A stretch of DNA of 25,025 bases from the NCBI GenBank assembly GCA_002396335.1, contig DGXN01000008.1, positions 1 to 25,025 on the forward strand. The letters run 5' to 3'. The first letter of the stretch is position 1, and the number at the start of each line of letters is the position of its first letter. The notes under the pieces were generated by a model, which was not told the DNA's origin, made no database searches, and worked only from the letters and a program-made list of their open reading frames with translations. This DNA comes from Bacteroidales bacterium UBA4231 (GTDB lineage Bacteria; Bacteroidota; Bacteroidia; Bacteroidales; UBA932). A program made the translations under genes and the position numbers. Shown in pieces: positions 1-8,131 of the stretch.

Positions 1-15
1 GTGGTTAGTAAGAGC

Positions 16-48
16 GTCCGCCTGCGACAGGCCGACTCTCTTTTTTTT
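16..48 (+). terminator. Probable intrinsic terminator of an upstream gene
   Basis: A hairpin GTC-c-GCCTG-cga-CAGGC-c-GAC lies at 16-36 (five plus three base pairs around one C-C mismatch, three-base loop). It is followed by TCTC and a run of eight T at 41-48. On the + strand this is the usual form of a Rho-independent terminator. The gene it would serve lies left of the window. The first bases also resemble a tRNA D-arm, so a structured RNA ending here is an alternative. Confidence 0.55.
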
Positions 49-59
49 ATGCCCCTCCC

Positions 60-90
60 TTTCGTGACTGAAGATATTTTGCTATCTTTG
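60..90 (+). promoter_or_regulatory. Bacteroidota-type promoter for the ligA operon
   Basis: TATCTTTG at 83-90 matches the Bacteroidota -7 consensus TAnnTTTG exactly. A -33 element TTTC (three of four bases) at 60-63 sits 19 nt upstream. The start codon of ligA follows 38 nt after the -7 box, leaving a short leader of about 30 nt without a Shine-Dalgarno sequence, as is normal in this phylum. Confidence 0.6.
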
Positions 91-128
91 TACTTTATGC
101 ACGTACATGCGCGCGTAAAGAGAAAAAC

Positions 129-2189
129 ATGGATTACACGCAGGCAAAACAACGGATCGAGCAGCTCAAGGCCATTCTCTGGGAGAACAGCCGCAAGTAC
201 TATGTAGAAAACGCCCCCACCATGAGCGACTACGAGTACGACCAGCTCATGCACGAACTGGAATCCCTGGAATCCCTCTATCCCGAATACGCCACAGAGG
301 ACTCCCCCACCCGCCGCGTAGGGTCTGACCTGGAAGAGAATCCGGCGGAAAGCGGTTTCGCAAAATACCCGCACAAGTACCCCATGCTGTCGCTGGGCAA
401 CACCTACAGCATTTCAGAAGTGGAGGAATTCGCAGAAAGGGCATCCAAGGCCATTGAAACGCCTTTCACCTATTGCTGCGAACTCAAGTTCGACGGAACG
501 GCCATTTGCCTCACATACCGGAACGGCGTCTTGTACCGCGCCCTCACCCGCGGCGACGGTGTCCAGGGAGACGACGTCACCCAGAACGTCCTCCGCATCG
601 CCGGCATTCCCCACCGCCTGAAAGGCAGCGGCTTTCCGGCAGAATTCGAAATCCGCGGAGAAATCCTCATGCCTTACGAATCCTTCGACCGTCTGAACCA
701 TGAACGCGAACTGGCCGAAGAACCGCTTTTCGCCAATCCGCGCAATGCCGCCAGCGGTTCCCTTAAGCTCCAGGATCCGGAGGAAGTGGGCAGGCGCGGC
801 CTCATGTGCACCCTCTATCACATCCCAACCGGACAGGTGGACTTCCCTACCCATGACCAGGCGCTGAAGGCCGCCGCAGACTGGGGACTTCCCGTATCCG
901 AAAACCGGGAAATTTGCCGGGATATCGCCGGCATCGAGGCTTTCATCGACCATTGGGACACCGCCCGGAAAGACCTGCCCTACGCAACGGACGGCATTGT
1001 CATCAAAATCAACGAGATGGCCGTGCAGCAGCAGCTGGGCTACACCGCCAAAGTCCCCCGCTGGGCCGTCGCTTACAAATTCAAAGCGGAACAGGCGTGC
1101 ACTCCCATCCTTTCCATCGACTACCAGGTGGGCCGCACCGGTGCGGTAACCCCTGTCGCCAACCTGGAACCCGTGTTGCTGAGCGGCACCATGGTCAAAC
1201 GCGCCACCCTCGTAAACGAAGACCAGATCCGCGCCCTGGACATCCATGAAGGAGACTGGGTCTACGTGGAAAAAGGCGGCGAGATTATCCCCAAAATCAC
1301 CGCCGTAGAGCCCTCAAAACGGGCCGACGGCGCCCGTCGGCCGGATTTTCCCGCCGTCTGTCCGGACTGCGGCACCCCGCTCGTTAAACCCGAAGGCGAG
1401 GCCCGCTGGTTCTGTCCCAACCAGGACGGCTGCCCCACGCAGATCAAAGGAAAAATCCTACATTTTCTGTCCCGCAAGGCCATGAACGTGCTCGCGGGCG
1501 AAGCCACGGTGGAGCAGCTCTACAACCTGAACCTCGTCCGCACACCTGCCGACCTGTACACCCTCCGGGAACCCCAGCTCCTGCAGCTGGATGGTTGGAA
1601 GCAAAGAAGCGTGCAGCGTTTTCTCCAAAGCCTCCGGGACTCCCGGAAAGTGCCCTTCGAGCGCGTCCTTTTCGCAGTGGGCATCCGTTATGTCGGAGAA
1701 ACCACGGCCCGCGACCTTGCCCGGCATTTCGGCACCATAGAGGCCCTGCAGGCCGCATCCCGGGAAGAACTTCTTGCCGTCCCGGACGTCGGCGAAGTCA
1801 TTGCCGACAGCATCCTCGCCTATTTCCGGAACCCTTCGGCCCTCCGGGAGATCGAAAGGCTGAAAGAAGCGGGCCTGCAGTTCTCGCTGAATACCGAGAC
1901 CCGGAAAATGTCGGACATCCTTGCCGGAAAGACGCTGGTCATAAGCGGCAATTTCTCCATCTCCCGGGACGAGATGAAAGCCCTCATCGAGGCCAACGGC
2001 GGCAAGAACAGCTCTTCCGTCAGCAGCAAGACCGACTACCTCCTCGCCGGCACAAAACCCGGCCCGGAGAAAGTGAAAAAAGCCACGGATCTGGGTGTGG
2101 AGATCATTGACGAAGCCAGACTGAGAGAGATGATCGGCCTCCCAGCCGCGTCCGAGGAAGAAGGCGAACAGCAACTGTCCCTGTTTTGA
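129..2189 (+). CDS. ligA: NAD-dependent DNA ligase LigA
   Basis: Seals 3'-OH/5'-phosphate nicks in duplex DNA using NAD+ during replication and repair. The 686-residue protein has the full bacterial LigA layout: N-terminal Ia and nucleotidyltransferase regions with the adenylated lysine in KFDG (K120), an OB fold around 325-395 (GRTGAVTPVA), a four-cysteine zinc finger (C411, C414, C429, C435), helix-hairpin-helix repeats around 445-585 and a BRCT domain around 595-672. The length is usual for the family. ATG at 129 gives the normal N-terminus, starting just before the AKQRIEQL helix. The last five residues, QLSLF, match the sliding-clamp binding pentapeptide. First gene of an apparent operon; the yihY start lies 2 nt after its stop. 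Identification is secure. Confidence 0.98.
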   Translation: MDYTQAKQRIEQLKAILWENSRKYYVENAPTMSDYEYDQLMHELESLESLYPEYATEDSPTRRVGSDLEENPAESGFAKYPHKYPMLSLGNTYSISEVEEFAERASKAIETPFTYCCELKFDGTAICLTYRNGVLYRALTRGDGVQGDDVTQNVLRIAGIPHRLKGSGFPAEFEIRGEILMPYESFDRLNHERELAEEPLFANPRNAASGSLKLQDPEEVGRRGLMCTLYHIPTGQVDFPTHDQALKAAADWGLPVSENREICRDIAGIEAFIDHWDTARKDLPYATDGIVIKINEMAVQQQLGYTAKVPRWAVAYKFKAEQACTPILSIDYQVGRTGAVTPVANLEPVLLSGTMVKRATLVNEDQIRALDIHEGDWVYVEKGGEIIPKITAVEPSKRADGARRPDFPAVCPDCGTPLVKPEGEARWFCPNQDGCPTQIKGKILHFLSRKAMNVLAGEATVEQLYNLNLVRTPADLYTLREPQLLQLDGWKQRSVQRFLQSLRDSRKVPFERVLFAVGIRYVGETTARDLARHFGTIEALQAASREELLAVPDVGEVIADSILAYFRNPSALREIERLKEAGLQFSLNTETRKMSDILAGKTLVISGNFSISRDEMKALIEANGGKNSSSVSSKTDYLLAGTKPGPEKVKKATDLGVEIIDEARLREMIGLPAASEEEGEQQLSLF

Positions 2190-2191
2190 CG

Positions 2192-3229
2192 ATGTTCCAG
2201 AAGCTCCTTCATAAAGCGCAAGTCCTGATCCGGTGGGCCTCCATCTGGATCACCCGCATCGTACGCTTCGTCACGCACGACATCTGGGTACTGGACGTGA
2301 AGGACTTCTCCAAGTGGACGAAAAGGCTGGTGAAGGATGCCAAGACGGTCATCCTCATGATCAATACCTTCAACACCCAGAAGATCGGCTACCAGATCAC
2401 CGCACTCGCCTACCGCAGCATGCTGTCGGTCGTTCCGGCCATCGCCATCGGCTTCTATCTGACGGACGGCCTGGGTCTGAAAGACAGATTCCAGCAGGTC
2501 ATCGTCGCCAACCTTGGTGACCAGCACCTGGTGGAGGGCCTCCTGACTGCGGCCGACAACATCGCCTCCACGGCCCAGAGCGGCCTGTTCGGCTTCATTT
2601 CCATGGCTTCCTTCGTCTGGATCGTCCTCTCTCTGATGATTACGGTCCGGCAGGTATTCAACAATGTCTGGAAGGTGGAGCGGGAAAGCAATTTCTTCAA
2701 GATGATCGGCGTCATCATCGGCATCACCATCCTGGCGCCTTTTGTGGTGATGATGTTCTTCTCCGGGTCGGTGGTCTATTCCCACGTGCTGGACCTGGTG
2801 TTCCCCAGCTCGATGGAAGTCACGGAACACATCAAGTCTTTTGTCAACTGGCTCATCTTCGCCGGGGCCAGTGTCCTGGTGCTCAGCGCCATGTACAAAT
2901 ACATCCCCGGAACACGCGTCAAGTACCGTCACGCGCTGAAGGCGGCCTTGATTTCCGGCGTCAGCTTCGCCGCCGTGCAGTACCTGTACCTGGAAACCCA
3001 GGTCATGGTGGCCAAGCAAAGCGCCGTGTACGGGGTTCTGGCAGCCATCCCGCTGTTCATGATCTGGCTCAACCTGGGATGGACCATCGTGCTGTACGGC
3101 GCAGAGCTGTCCTACTCTTTCCAGAACGTGGACCGGTACAGCATCAGCGAAGAAAAGCTGGATCAGATGAACGAGGAAGCCATCCGATCGCGTAAGGAAC
3201 GCTTCCAAAAGAGTATTACACAGATATGA
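2192..3229 (+). CDS. YihY/BrkB-family inner membrane protein
   Basis: A 345-residue integral membrane protein of the YihY/virulence factor BrkB family (historically mislabelled RNase BN). Visible are a basic, amphipathic N-terminus, the family's early segment with YRSMLSVVPAIAIGFYL, and further hydrophobic segments near the middle and end, including the conserved-looking YGAELSYSF close to the C-terminus, followed by a charged cytoplasmic tail. Its biochemical role is not established; transport or envelope integrity has been proposed for relatives. ATG at 2192 is preferred to the in-frame TTG at 2186, which lies inside the ligA stop region. Its stop overlaps the next start as ATGA, which suggests translational coupling to the stringent-response gene. 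Confidence 0.88.
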   Translation: MFQKLLHKAQVLIRWASIWITRIVRFVTHDIWVLDVKDFSKWTKRLVKDAKTVILMINTFNTQKIGYQITALAYRSMLSVVPAIAIGFYLTDGLGLKDRFQQVIVANLGDQHLVEGLLTAADNIASTAQSGLFGFISMASFVWIVLSLMITVRQVFNNVWKVERESNFFKMIGVIIGITILAPFVVMMFFSGSVVYSHVLDLVFPSSMEVTEHIKSFVNWLIFAGASVLVLSAMYKYIPGTRVKYRHALKAALISGVSFAAVQYLYLETQVMVAKQSAVYGVLAAIPLFMIWLNLGWTIVLYGAELSYSFQNVDRYSISEEKLDQMNEEAIRSRKERFQKSITQI

Positions 3230-5475
3230 GTTTCTCGGAATTTACACAGCAGGATTACGAAGTCATCCAAAGAGATTACGCGGTCCTCAAAGCGTCGGCC
3301 CAGAAGCGATGTGCCTCTGAGGCGGAGCTCGAAGTCGTGCAGCGTGCTTTCGACTTCGCCAACGACGCCCACCGCAATGTACGCCGCCGCAGCGGAGAAC
3401 CGTACATGCTGCACCCCATCGCCGTGGCGCAGATCGTAGTGGATGACATCGGCCTGGGATACAAGTCCATATCGGCCGCCCTGCTGCACGACGTGGTGGA
3501 AGACACGGACTACACGGTTGAAGACATCAGGGAACGGTTCGGCCCCAAGATTGCCTCTCTGGTGGACGGTCTCACCAAGATCAAGAACGTCCTGGACACC
3601 GAGCAGAAGACCCACGGGACCGACCTCTCCCAGCAAAGCCTGCAGGCCGAAAACTTCAAACGCATCCTCCTCACCCTCAATGACGATGTGCGCGTCGTCC
3701 TCATCAAACTGGCCGACCGTCTGCACAACTGCCGCACCATCGAGCACATGCCGGAGCACAAGCGGGACAAGATCCTCTCCGAAACGATGTTCATTTTCAT
3801 CCCCCTGGCACACCGTCTCGGTCTGTACTCCATCAAGAGCGAGCTGGAAAACATCTGGCTCCGCTACAAAGAGCCCGAAGCCTATGCCGACATCAAAGCC
3901 AACATCGACCGCAGCGTCGAGGAGAAAGGCAAAGAAATGGCCGACTTCGTCCGCCCGATCGAGGAGGTCCTCACCCGCCAGGGCTTCCGTTTCGAAATCA
4001 AGAAGCGCATCAAGACCCCCTACTCCACCTGGCGGAAGATGCAGGAAAAACAGATTTCCTTCGACGAGGTGTATGACCTGTACGCGATCCGCATCATCTT
4101 CGAGACCGATCCCAATTCTTCAGAAAGCGAGCGCGACCAGTGCTACCATATCTTCTCCATCATCACCGGTATCTACCGTTATATGCCGGAGCGGCTCCGC
4201 GACTGGGTGAAGCATCCCAAGAGCAACGGATATGAGGCCCTGCACTGCACCCTGCTGAGCGACGCCGGCGTCTGGGTGGAAGTGCAGATCCGCACCCGCC
4301 GCATGGACGACATTGCGGAAAAGGGCATCGCAGCCCACTGGGTGTACAAAAAACATGGCATCATGGGCGAAGGCGACTACGAAATGGACGCCTGGCTCAA
4401 CCGCATCAAGGAGATTCTCACCAATCCCGACGTCAACGCCCTGGAGCTGCTGGACATCATCCACAACGACCTCACCTCCACCGACATCTACGTCTTTACC
4501 CCTATGGGCGAACAGCGCAGCATTCCCAAAGGTGCCACGGCACTGGACTTCGCCTATCTGATCCACTCCGAGGTCGGCAACAAAGCCATCGCAGCCAAGG
4601 TGAACCAGCGGCTCGTGAAGCTGGGCCACGTCCTGAAAACCGGTGACAAGGTGGAAATCATCACCGCGGAAGACGGCAAGCCCCAGCACGAATGGCTCCA
4701 GTTCCTCACCACGCACCGCGCCCGTACCCTGGTAACCGATTACTTCAAGACGGAGCGCAAGCAGACGGCCGAATTCGGGCGCAAGACCCTGGAGAACGCA
4801 GCATCGGCCCTGGGATACAAGCTGACGGAGGAAACGCTCCAGCGGCTGGAAGTCGCCTATGGCGTATCATCCCGCGAAGAGCTGATGTATGGCATCGGAA
4901 TCGGCTCGCTGAGCCTTGAGAACCTCTCCGACATCCTGAAACGCTCTTCCGGCAGCCGCCTCTCCTGGCTCAGGAAAGCCCTCCGCCTCGAGCCCCGGCA
5001 AGAAGGGAAACCGCAGGGGGAAACCTTCATTATCGGCAGTCCGGATCCGTCGGCCCCCCGCTTTGTCATTGCCACGTGCTGCAATCCCATCCCCGGAGAC
5101 CCCGTGGTAGGCTTCAAAGCACCCGACGGGAACATCACCGTCCACAAGAAAGCCTGTCCGGTGGCGGAAAGCATCGCCGCCACGCACGGTGACTGGGTCG
5201 TCGTCCCCAAATGGGTCGAACAGGCCGAAGAGAACGCCTTCCTGGTGCGGATTTCCCTCAAAGGCATCGACCGGGTGGGTATGCTCAACGAGATTTCCCG
5301 CTACGTCTCCCTGGTCATGGGCGTGAATATGCGCCGCCTCTCCCTCCAGGCCGAAAGCGGCCTGTTCGAAGGTTTCATCGACCTTTACGTGAATTCCCGC
5401 GACATCCTGGACCGGATGATCAAAAAGCTCTCCTCCATCGAAGGCATAGAAAATGTAAGCAGAAGCGACCTATGA
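3226..5475 (+). CDS. RelA/SpoT family (p)ppGpp synthetase/hydrolase
   Basis: Long RSH enzyme (749 residues) that makes and probably degrades the alarmone (p)ppGpp. The hydrolase domain keeps the metal-binding HD pattern: H63, H88-D89, E92-D93, and D164 with N168 in ADRLHN. The synthetase domain has RIKTPYSTWRKM from 261, YDLYAIRI with D284, and EVQIRT with E352. A TGS domain (about 415-480), a CC motif (ATCCNPIPGDP, around 617) and a C-terminal ACT domain (about 670-749) follow. As both catalytic sites look intact, a bifunctional Rel/SpoT enzyme is the best call; I leave the gene symbol empty because relA, spoT and rel are all used. Starts in an ATGA overlap with the membrane protein gene and ends in an ATGA overlap with the lipoprotein gene. 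Confidence 0.96.
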   Translation: MSFSEFTQQDYEVIQRDYAVLKASAQKRCASEAELEVVQRAFDFANDAHRNVRRRSGEPYMLHPIAVAQIVVDDIGLGYKSISAALLHDVVEDTDYTVEDIRERFGPKIASLVDGLTKIKNVLDTEQKTHGTDLSQQSLQAENFKRILLTLNDDVRVVLIKLADRLHNCRTIEHMPEHKRDKILSETMFIFIPLAHRLGLYSIKSELENIWLRYKEPEAYADIKANIDRSVEEKGKEMADFVRPIEEVLTRQGFRFEIKKRIKTPYSTWRKMQEKQISFDEVYDLYAIRIIFETDPNSSESERDQCYHIFSIITGIYRYMPERLRDWVKHPKSNGYEALHCTLLSDAGVWVEVQIRTRRMDDIAEKGIAAHWVYKKHGIMGEGDYEMDAWLNRIKEILTNPDVNALELLDIIHNDLTSTDIYVFTPMGEQRSIPKGATALDFAYLIHSEVGNKAIAAKVNQRLVKLGHVLKTGDKVEIITAEDGKPQHEWLQFLTTHRARTLVTDYFKTERKQTAEFGRKTLENAASALGYKLTEETLQRLEVAYGVSSREELMYGIGIGSLSLENLSDILKRSSGSRLSWLRKALRLEPRQEGKPQGETFIIGSPDPSAPRFVIATCCNPIPGDPVVGFKAPDGNITVHKKACPVAESIAATHGDWVVVPKWVEQAEENAFLVRISLKGIDRVGMLNEISRYVSLVMGVNMRRLSLQAESGLFEGFIDLYVNSRDILDRMIKKLSSIEGIENVSRSDL

Positions 5476-7271
5476 AACTGAAAAAACTCCTGCCCCTCGT
5501 ACCGGCGGCCTTCATCCTGGGTTCGCTCTTCCTGCCCTCCGGCTGCGCGAACACCACCACGCCCCCTTCCGGCGGCGACAAGGACACCATTCCCCCGGTT
5601 CTTCTGCGCACATCTCCCCTTCCGGGGACGGTCAATGTGCCCACCCATCGCACCAAGCTGGTGTTCACCTTCAACGAATACGTGAAAATCAAGGATGCGA
5701 ACGGCGTGTTCCTGTCCCCGCCGCTGGAGAAAAAGCCCAAGGCCGTCATCCGCGGCAAATCCCTGGAAGTCACCTTCGAAAGCGACCTGGACTCCAACAC
5801 CACCTACACGCTGGACCTGACGGGCGCACTTGCCGACAACAACGAAGGCAATTTGTTCCAGGGCTTCACGCTGGTCTTTTCCACCGGCTCCCAGATTGAC
5901 TCCATGTGCCTCACCGGCCAGGTCCAGGACTGCAACACGCTGATGCCCCTGAAAGGCGCCACCGTCATGCTGTATAAAGACCAGGCCGACTCGGCCGTCT
6001 TCCTGCGCCGGCCCGTCGCCGCCGCCAAGACCGACGACTGGGGCTTTTTCAGCATCCGCAACATCCAGGACACCGTTTACCGCATTTACGCCATCAAGGA
6101 CGAAAACTACAACAACCTTTACGACCCGGACAACGAGCGGATCGCTTTCCTGGATTCCCTGTTCCGCCCGTCCATCCAATACAATGACTCCCTGTACGAA
6201 TTCAAGAAATTCGACATGAAGGATACGGCCCTCTGCCTCGCCCGCAAGCCCCAGATTGAGCTGAACCTGTTCCGCGAGCGGCCTTCCAAGCAGATGATCG
6301 TCAAGAAGGAGCGTGTCGGGGAACGCACCGCCTATCTCACCTTCATGGCGCCCGACGCCGTCATCCATGACATGCGCATCAAGGGCCTGCCCCGCGAAAA
6401 GCTCATCTCCCAATTCAACCTCCAGCGGGATTCCCTGGAGCTTTGGGTAAACGACCAGCGCAAGATGCCGGACACCCTCCGGCTGGTGCTGAAATACGAC
6501 AAGACCGACACCACCGGCACCCTCAGGCCCACGGAAGAGACCGTGAAACTGGCCCTTTCCAAAGAAGCCCGGGCCGAACTGATGAAAAAGAAAAACAACA
6601 CCCGCGGCCGCAAGCACGAGGACACCATCGCCGTCATGACCGCCAAAGTGGATCCCACGACAGTGGAGCAGTACGGCTTTGACATCGAATTCAAGTATCC
6701 CCTCATCGAAAGCGCCTGGGATTCCCTGAAGTTCCGCAGCGTCAACCCGCGCCAGCAGGAGGCCAAAGGAACCGTGACGGTGACCCGGGATTCCATGAAC
6801 CTGCGGCACTTCACCGTCATGCCCGACGAGCCGTTCCAGACGGGTTACGACTATTATCTCAAGATTCCCCACCGCCGGTTCCGCGACATCAACGGATTCT
6901 ACAATGACAGCACGGAACTCAAAGTCACCCTTCCGACGGACGAAAAGCTCAGCAACATCCGGCTGGAACTCTCCGAAGTCAAGGACAAGTACATCATCGA
7001 CCTGCTTACGGAAAAGCGGGACAAGGTGGTGCGCACCCTCATCGTAGACCATGACGGAGTGGTAGAATTCCCCTATGTCAAGAGCGGCGGCTACTGCATC
7101 CGCATGACGCAGGACATCAACCGCAACAACATCGTGGACACCGGTTCCCTGCTGGATCACCGCCAGCCGGAGAAAGTGCGCTTCTTCAAAGTAGATGACA
7201 AATTCATCATCAACGTCCTGGAAAGGGCCGAGATGGTATGGAAAATCGACATGGAGGAACTGTTCCGATGA
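5472..7271 (+). CDS. Lipoprotein with bacterial Ig-like (Big_5-type) domain
   Basis: A 599-residue exported lipoprotein. Lysines at 2, 4 and 5 and a hydrophobic stretch lead to PSGC with the lipidated cysteine at 25. Right after it comes the Bacteroidota pattern PPSGGDKDTIPPVL, then TSPLPGTVNVP and VFTFNEYVKI, which mark a Big_5 Ig-like fold. Two later stretches (YAIKDENYNNLYDPDNE and DINRNNIVD) are the acidic Asn-rich turns usual in these proteins. The function of the family is unknown; the signals put it at the outer membrane or surface. ATG at 5472 overlaps the stop of the stringent-response gene as ATGA, and its stop overlaps the next start as ATGA. The link to the following secreted protein is an inference from position only. 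Confidence 0.88.
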   Translation: MKLKKLLPLVPAAFILGSLFLPSGCANTTTPPSGGDKDTIPPVLLRTSPLPGTVNVPTHRTKLVFTFNEYVKIKDANGVFLSPPLEKKPKAVIRGKSLEVTFESDLDSNTTYTLDLTGALADNNEGNLFQGFTLVFSTGSQIDSMCLTGQVQDCNTLMPLKGATVMLYKDQADSAVFLRRPVAAAKTDDWGFFSIRNIQDTVYRIYAIKDENYNNLYDPDNERIAFLDSLFRPSIQYNDSLYEFKKFDMKDTALCLARKPQIELNLFRERPSKQMIVKKERVGERTAYLTFMAPDAVIHDMRIKGLPREKLISQFNLQRDSLELWVNDQRKMPDTLRLVLKYDKTDTTGTLRPTEETVKLALSKEARAELMKKKNNTRGRKHEDTIAVMTAKVDPTTVEQYGFDIEFKYPLIESAWDSLKFRSVNPRQQEAKGTVTVTRDSMNLRHFTVMPDEPFQTGYDYYLKIPHRRFRDINGFYNDSTELKVTLPTDEKLSNIRLELSEVKDKYIIDLLTEKRDKVVRTLIVDHDGVVEFPYVKSGGYCIRMTQDINRNNIVDTGSLLDHRQPEKVRFFKVDDKFIINVLERAEMVWKIDMEELFR

Positions 7272-8131
7272 TAAAGAAAATCGCTTCCCTCCTCATTCTG
7301 GCGCTTGTGTCGGCCAGTACGCTCCGGGCTCAGGTAGACCTGGAGGCCGAGTTTTTCTCCCTGCCCGACACCGTGACCAACGAATACCTGGACAGCCTCA
7401 CCATCAATGTGGCCACCCCCAACGACTATTGGATGGTGGGTGCCTACGGCGGCGTCTCCCTCCAGTATGGCATGTTCAATCCGGACCGGCTGGTCGTCTG
7501 GCAGATGCAGTATCCCGTCTACGGTTTTTCCTTCGTCCGCTACTATACCATGTTCGGAGTCTTTCCCAACATGGGTGTAGAGTTCGGCGCCCAGCAGAAC
7601 TACGAAGGCTACGAATTCAAGACCAACAAGGAAACCGGCTACCGGAGTACGGAATCCGGGGCATACAAAGTGATGATGAATGTGCCAGAGGCCTTTTTCC
7701 TCACGCATTTCCACTTCGACATCGGCGAACATTTCAAACTGATGGCCAAGCTGGGAATATACGGCGGTTACCGGCTCAAGATAACCCGTGTCCTGGACGA
7801 CGAATTCGCCACCTACGACACCTACCAGCAGTACGTGCACGAATTCCGGGACTACGACCGCCGCGCCACCTACGGCGTCCAGGGCGGCCTGGGCATGGCC
7901 CTGATGCTGAGTCCTTTCGAGCTGCACCTGAACGTCCAGGCAAAATGGGGTTGGGAGTCCTTCTGGAATCCGGACTACGCCAGCCCGTACTATTACCGCT
8001 TCGCCTATCCGCTGGACGGAGCCGTCACCCTGGGCCTTTATTATCAGCTCACGCCGCGCTACGGACATACACGCGCACAACTGAAGAAACTGGCCCGCAA
8101 AATGGTCAAGGAACAAGAAAATCATGAATAA
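7268..8131 (+). CDS. Secreted protein, probable outer-membrane beta-barrel, function unknown
   Basis: A 287-residue protein I cannot assign to a named family. It opens with a clear Sec signal peptide (MIKKIASLLILALVSAS, then LRA-Q as a likely signal peptidase I site near residue 21-22). The mature part is rich in Tyr, Phe and Gly with alternating hydrophobic strands (for example MVGAYGGVSLQYGMF, FSFVRYYTMFG, KLGIYGGYRL, and a strand-like GAVTLGLYYQLTP near the end), which fits a small porin-like barrel. The C-terminus is basic (KKLARKMVKEQ) rather than ending in the classical terminal aromatic residue, so a barrel is likely but unproven. It overlaps the lipoprotein gene by 4 nt and the ispG start by 8 nt, so it is embedded in the operon. 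Confidence 0.75.
   Translation: MIKKIASLLILALVSASTLRAQVDLEAEFFSLPDTVTNEYLDSLTINVATPNDYWMVGAYGGVSLQYGMFNPDRLVVWQMQYPVYGFSFVRYYTMFGVFPNMGVEFGAQQNYEGYEFKTNKETGYRSTESGAYKVMMNVPEAFFLTHFHFDIGEHFKLMAKLGIYGGYRLKITRVLDDEFATYDTYQQYVHEFRDYDRRATYGVQGGLGMALMLSPFELHLNVQAKWGWESFWNPDYASPYYYRFAYPLDGAVTLGLYYQLTPRYGHTRAQLKKLARKMVKEQENHE

Noticed and set aside
1..207. Open frame starting at base 1.
   Set aside because: It crosses a terminator-like hairpin, the ligA promoter and the ligA start, and has no protein-like composition.
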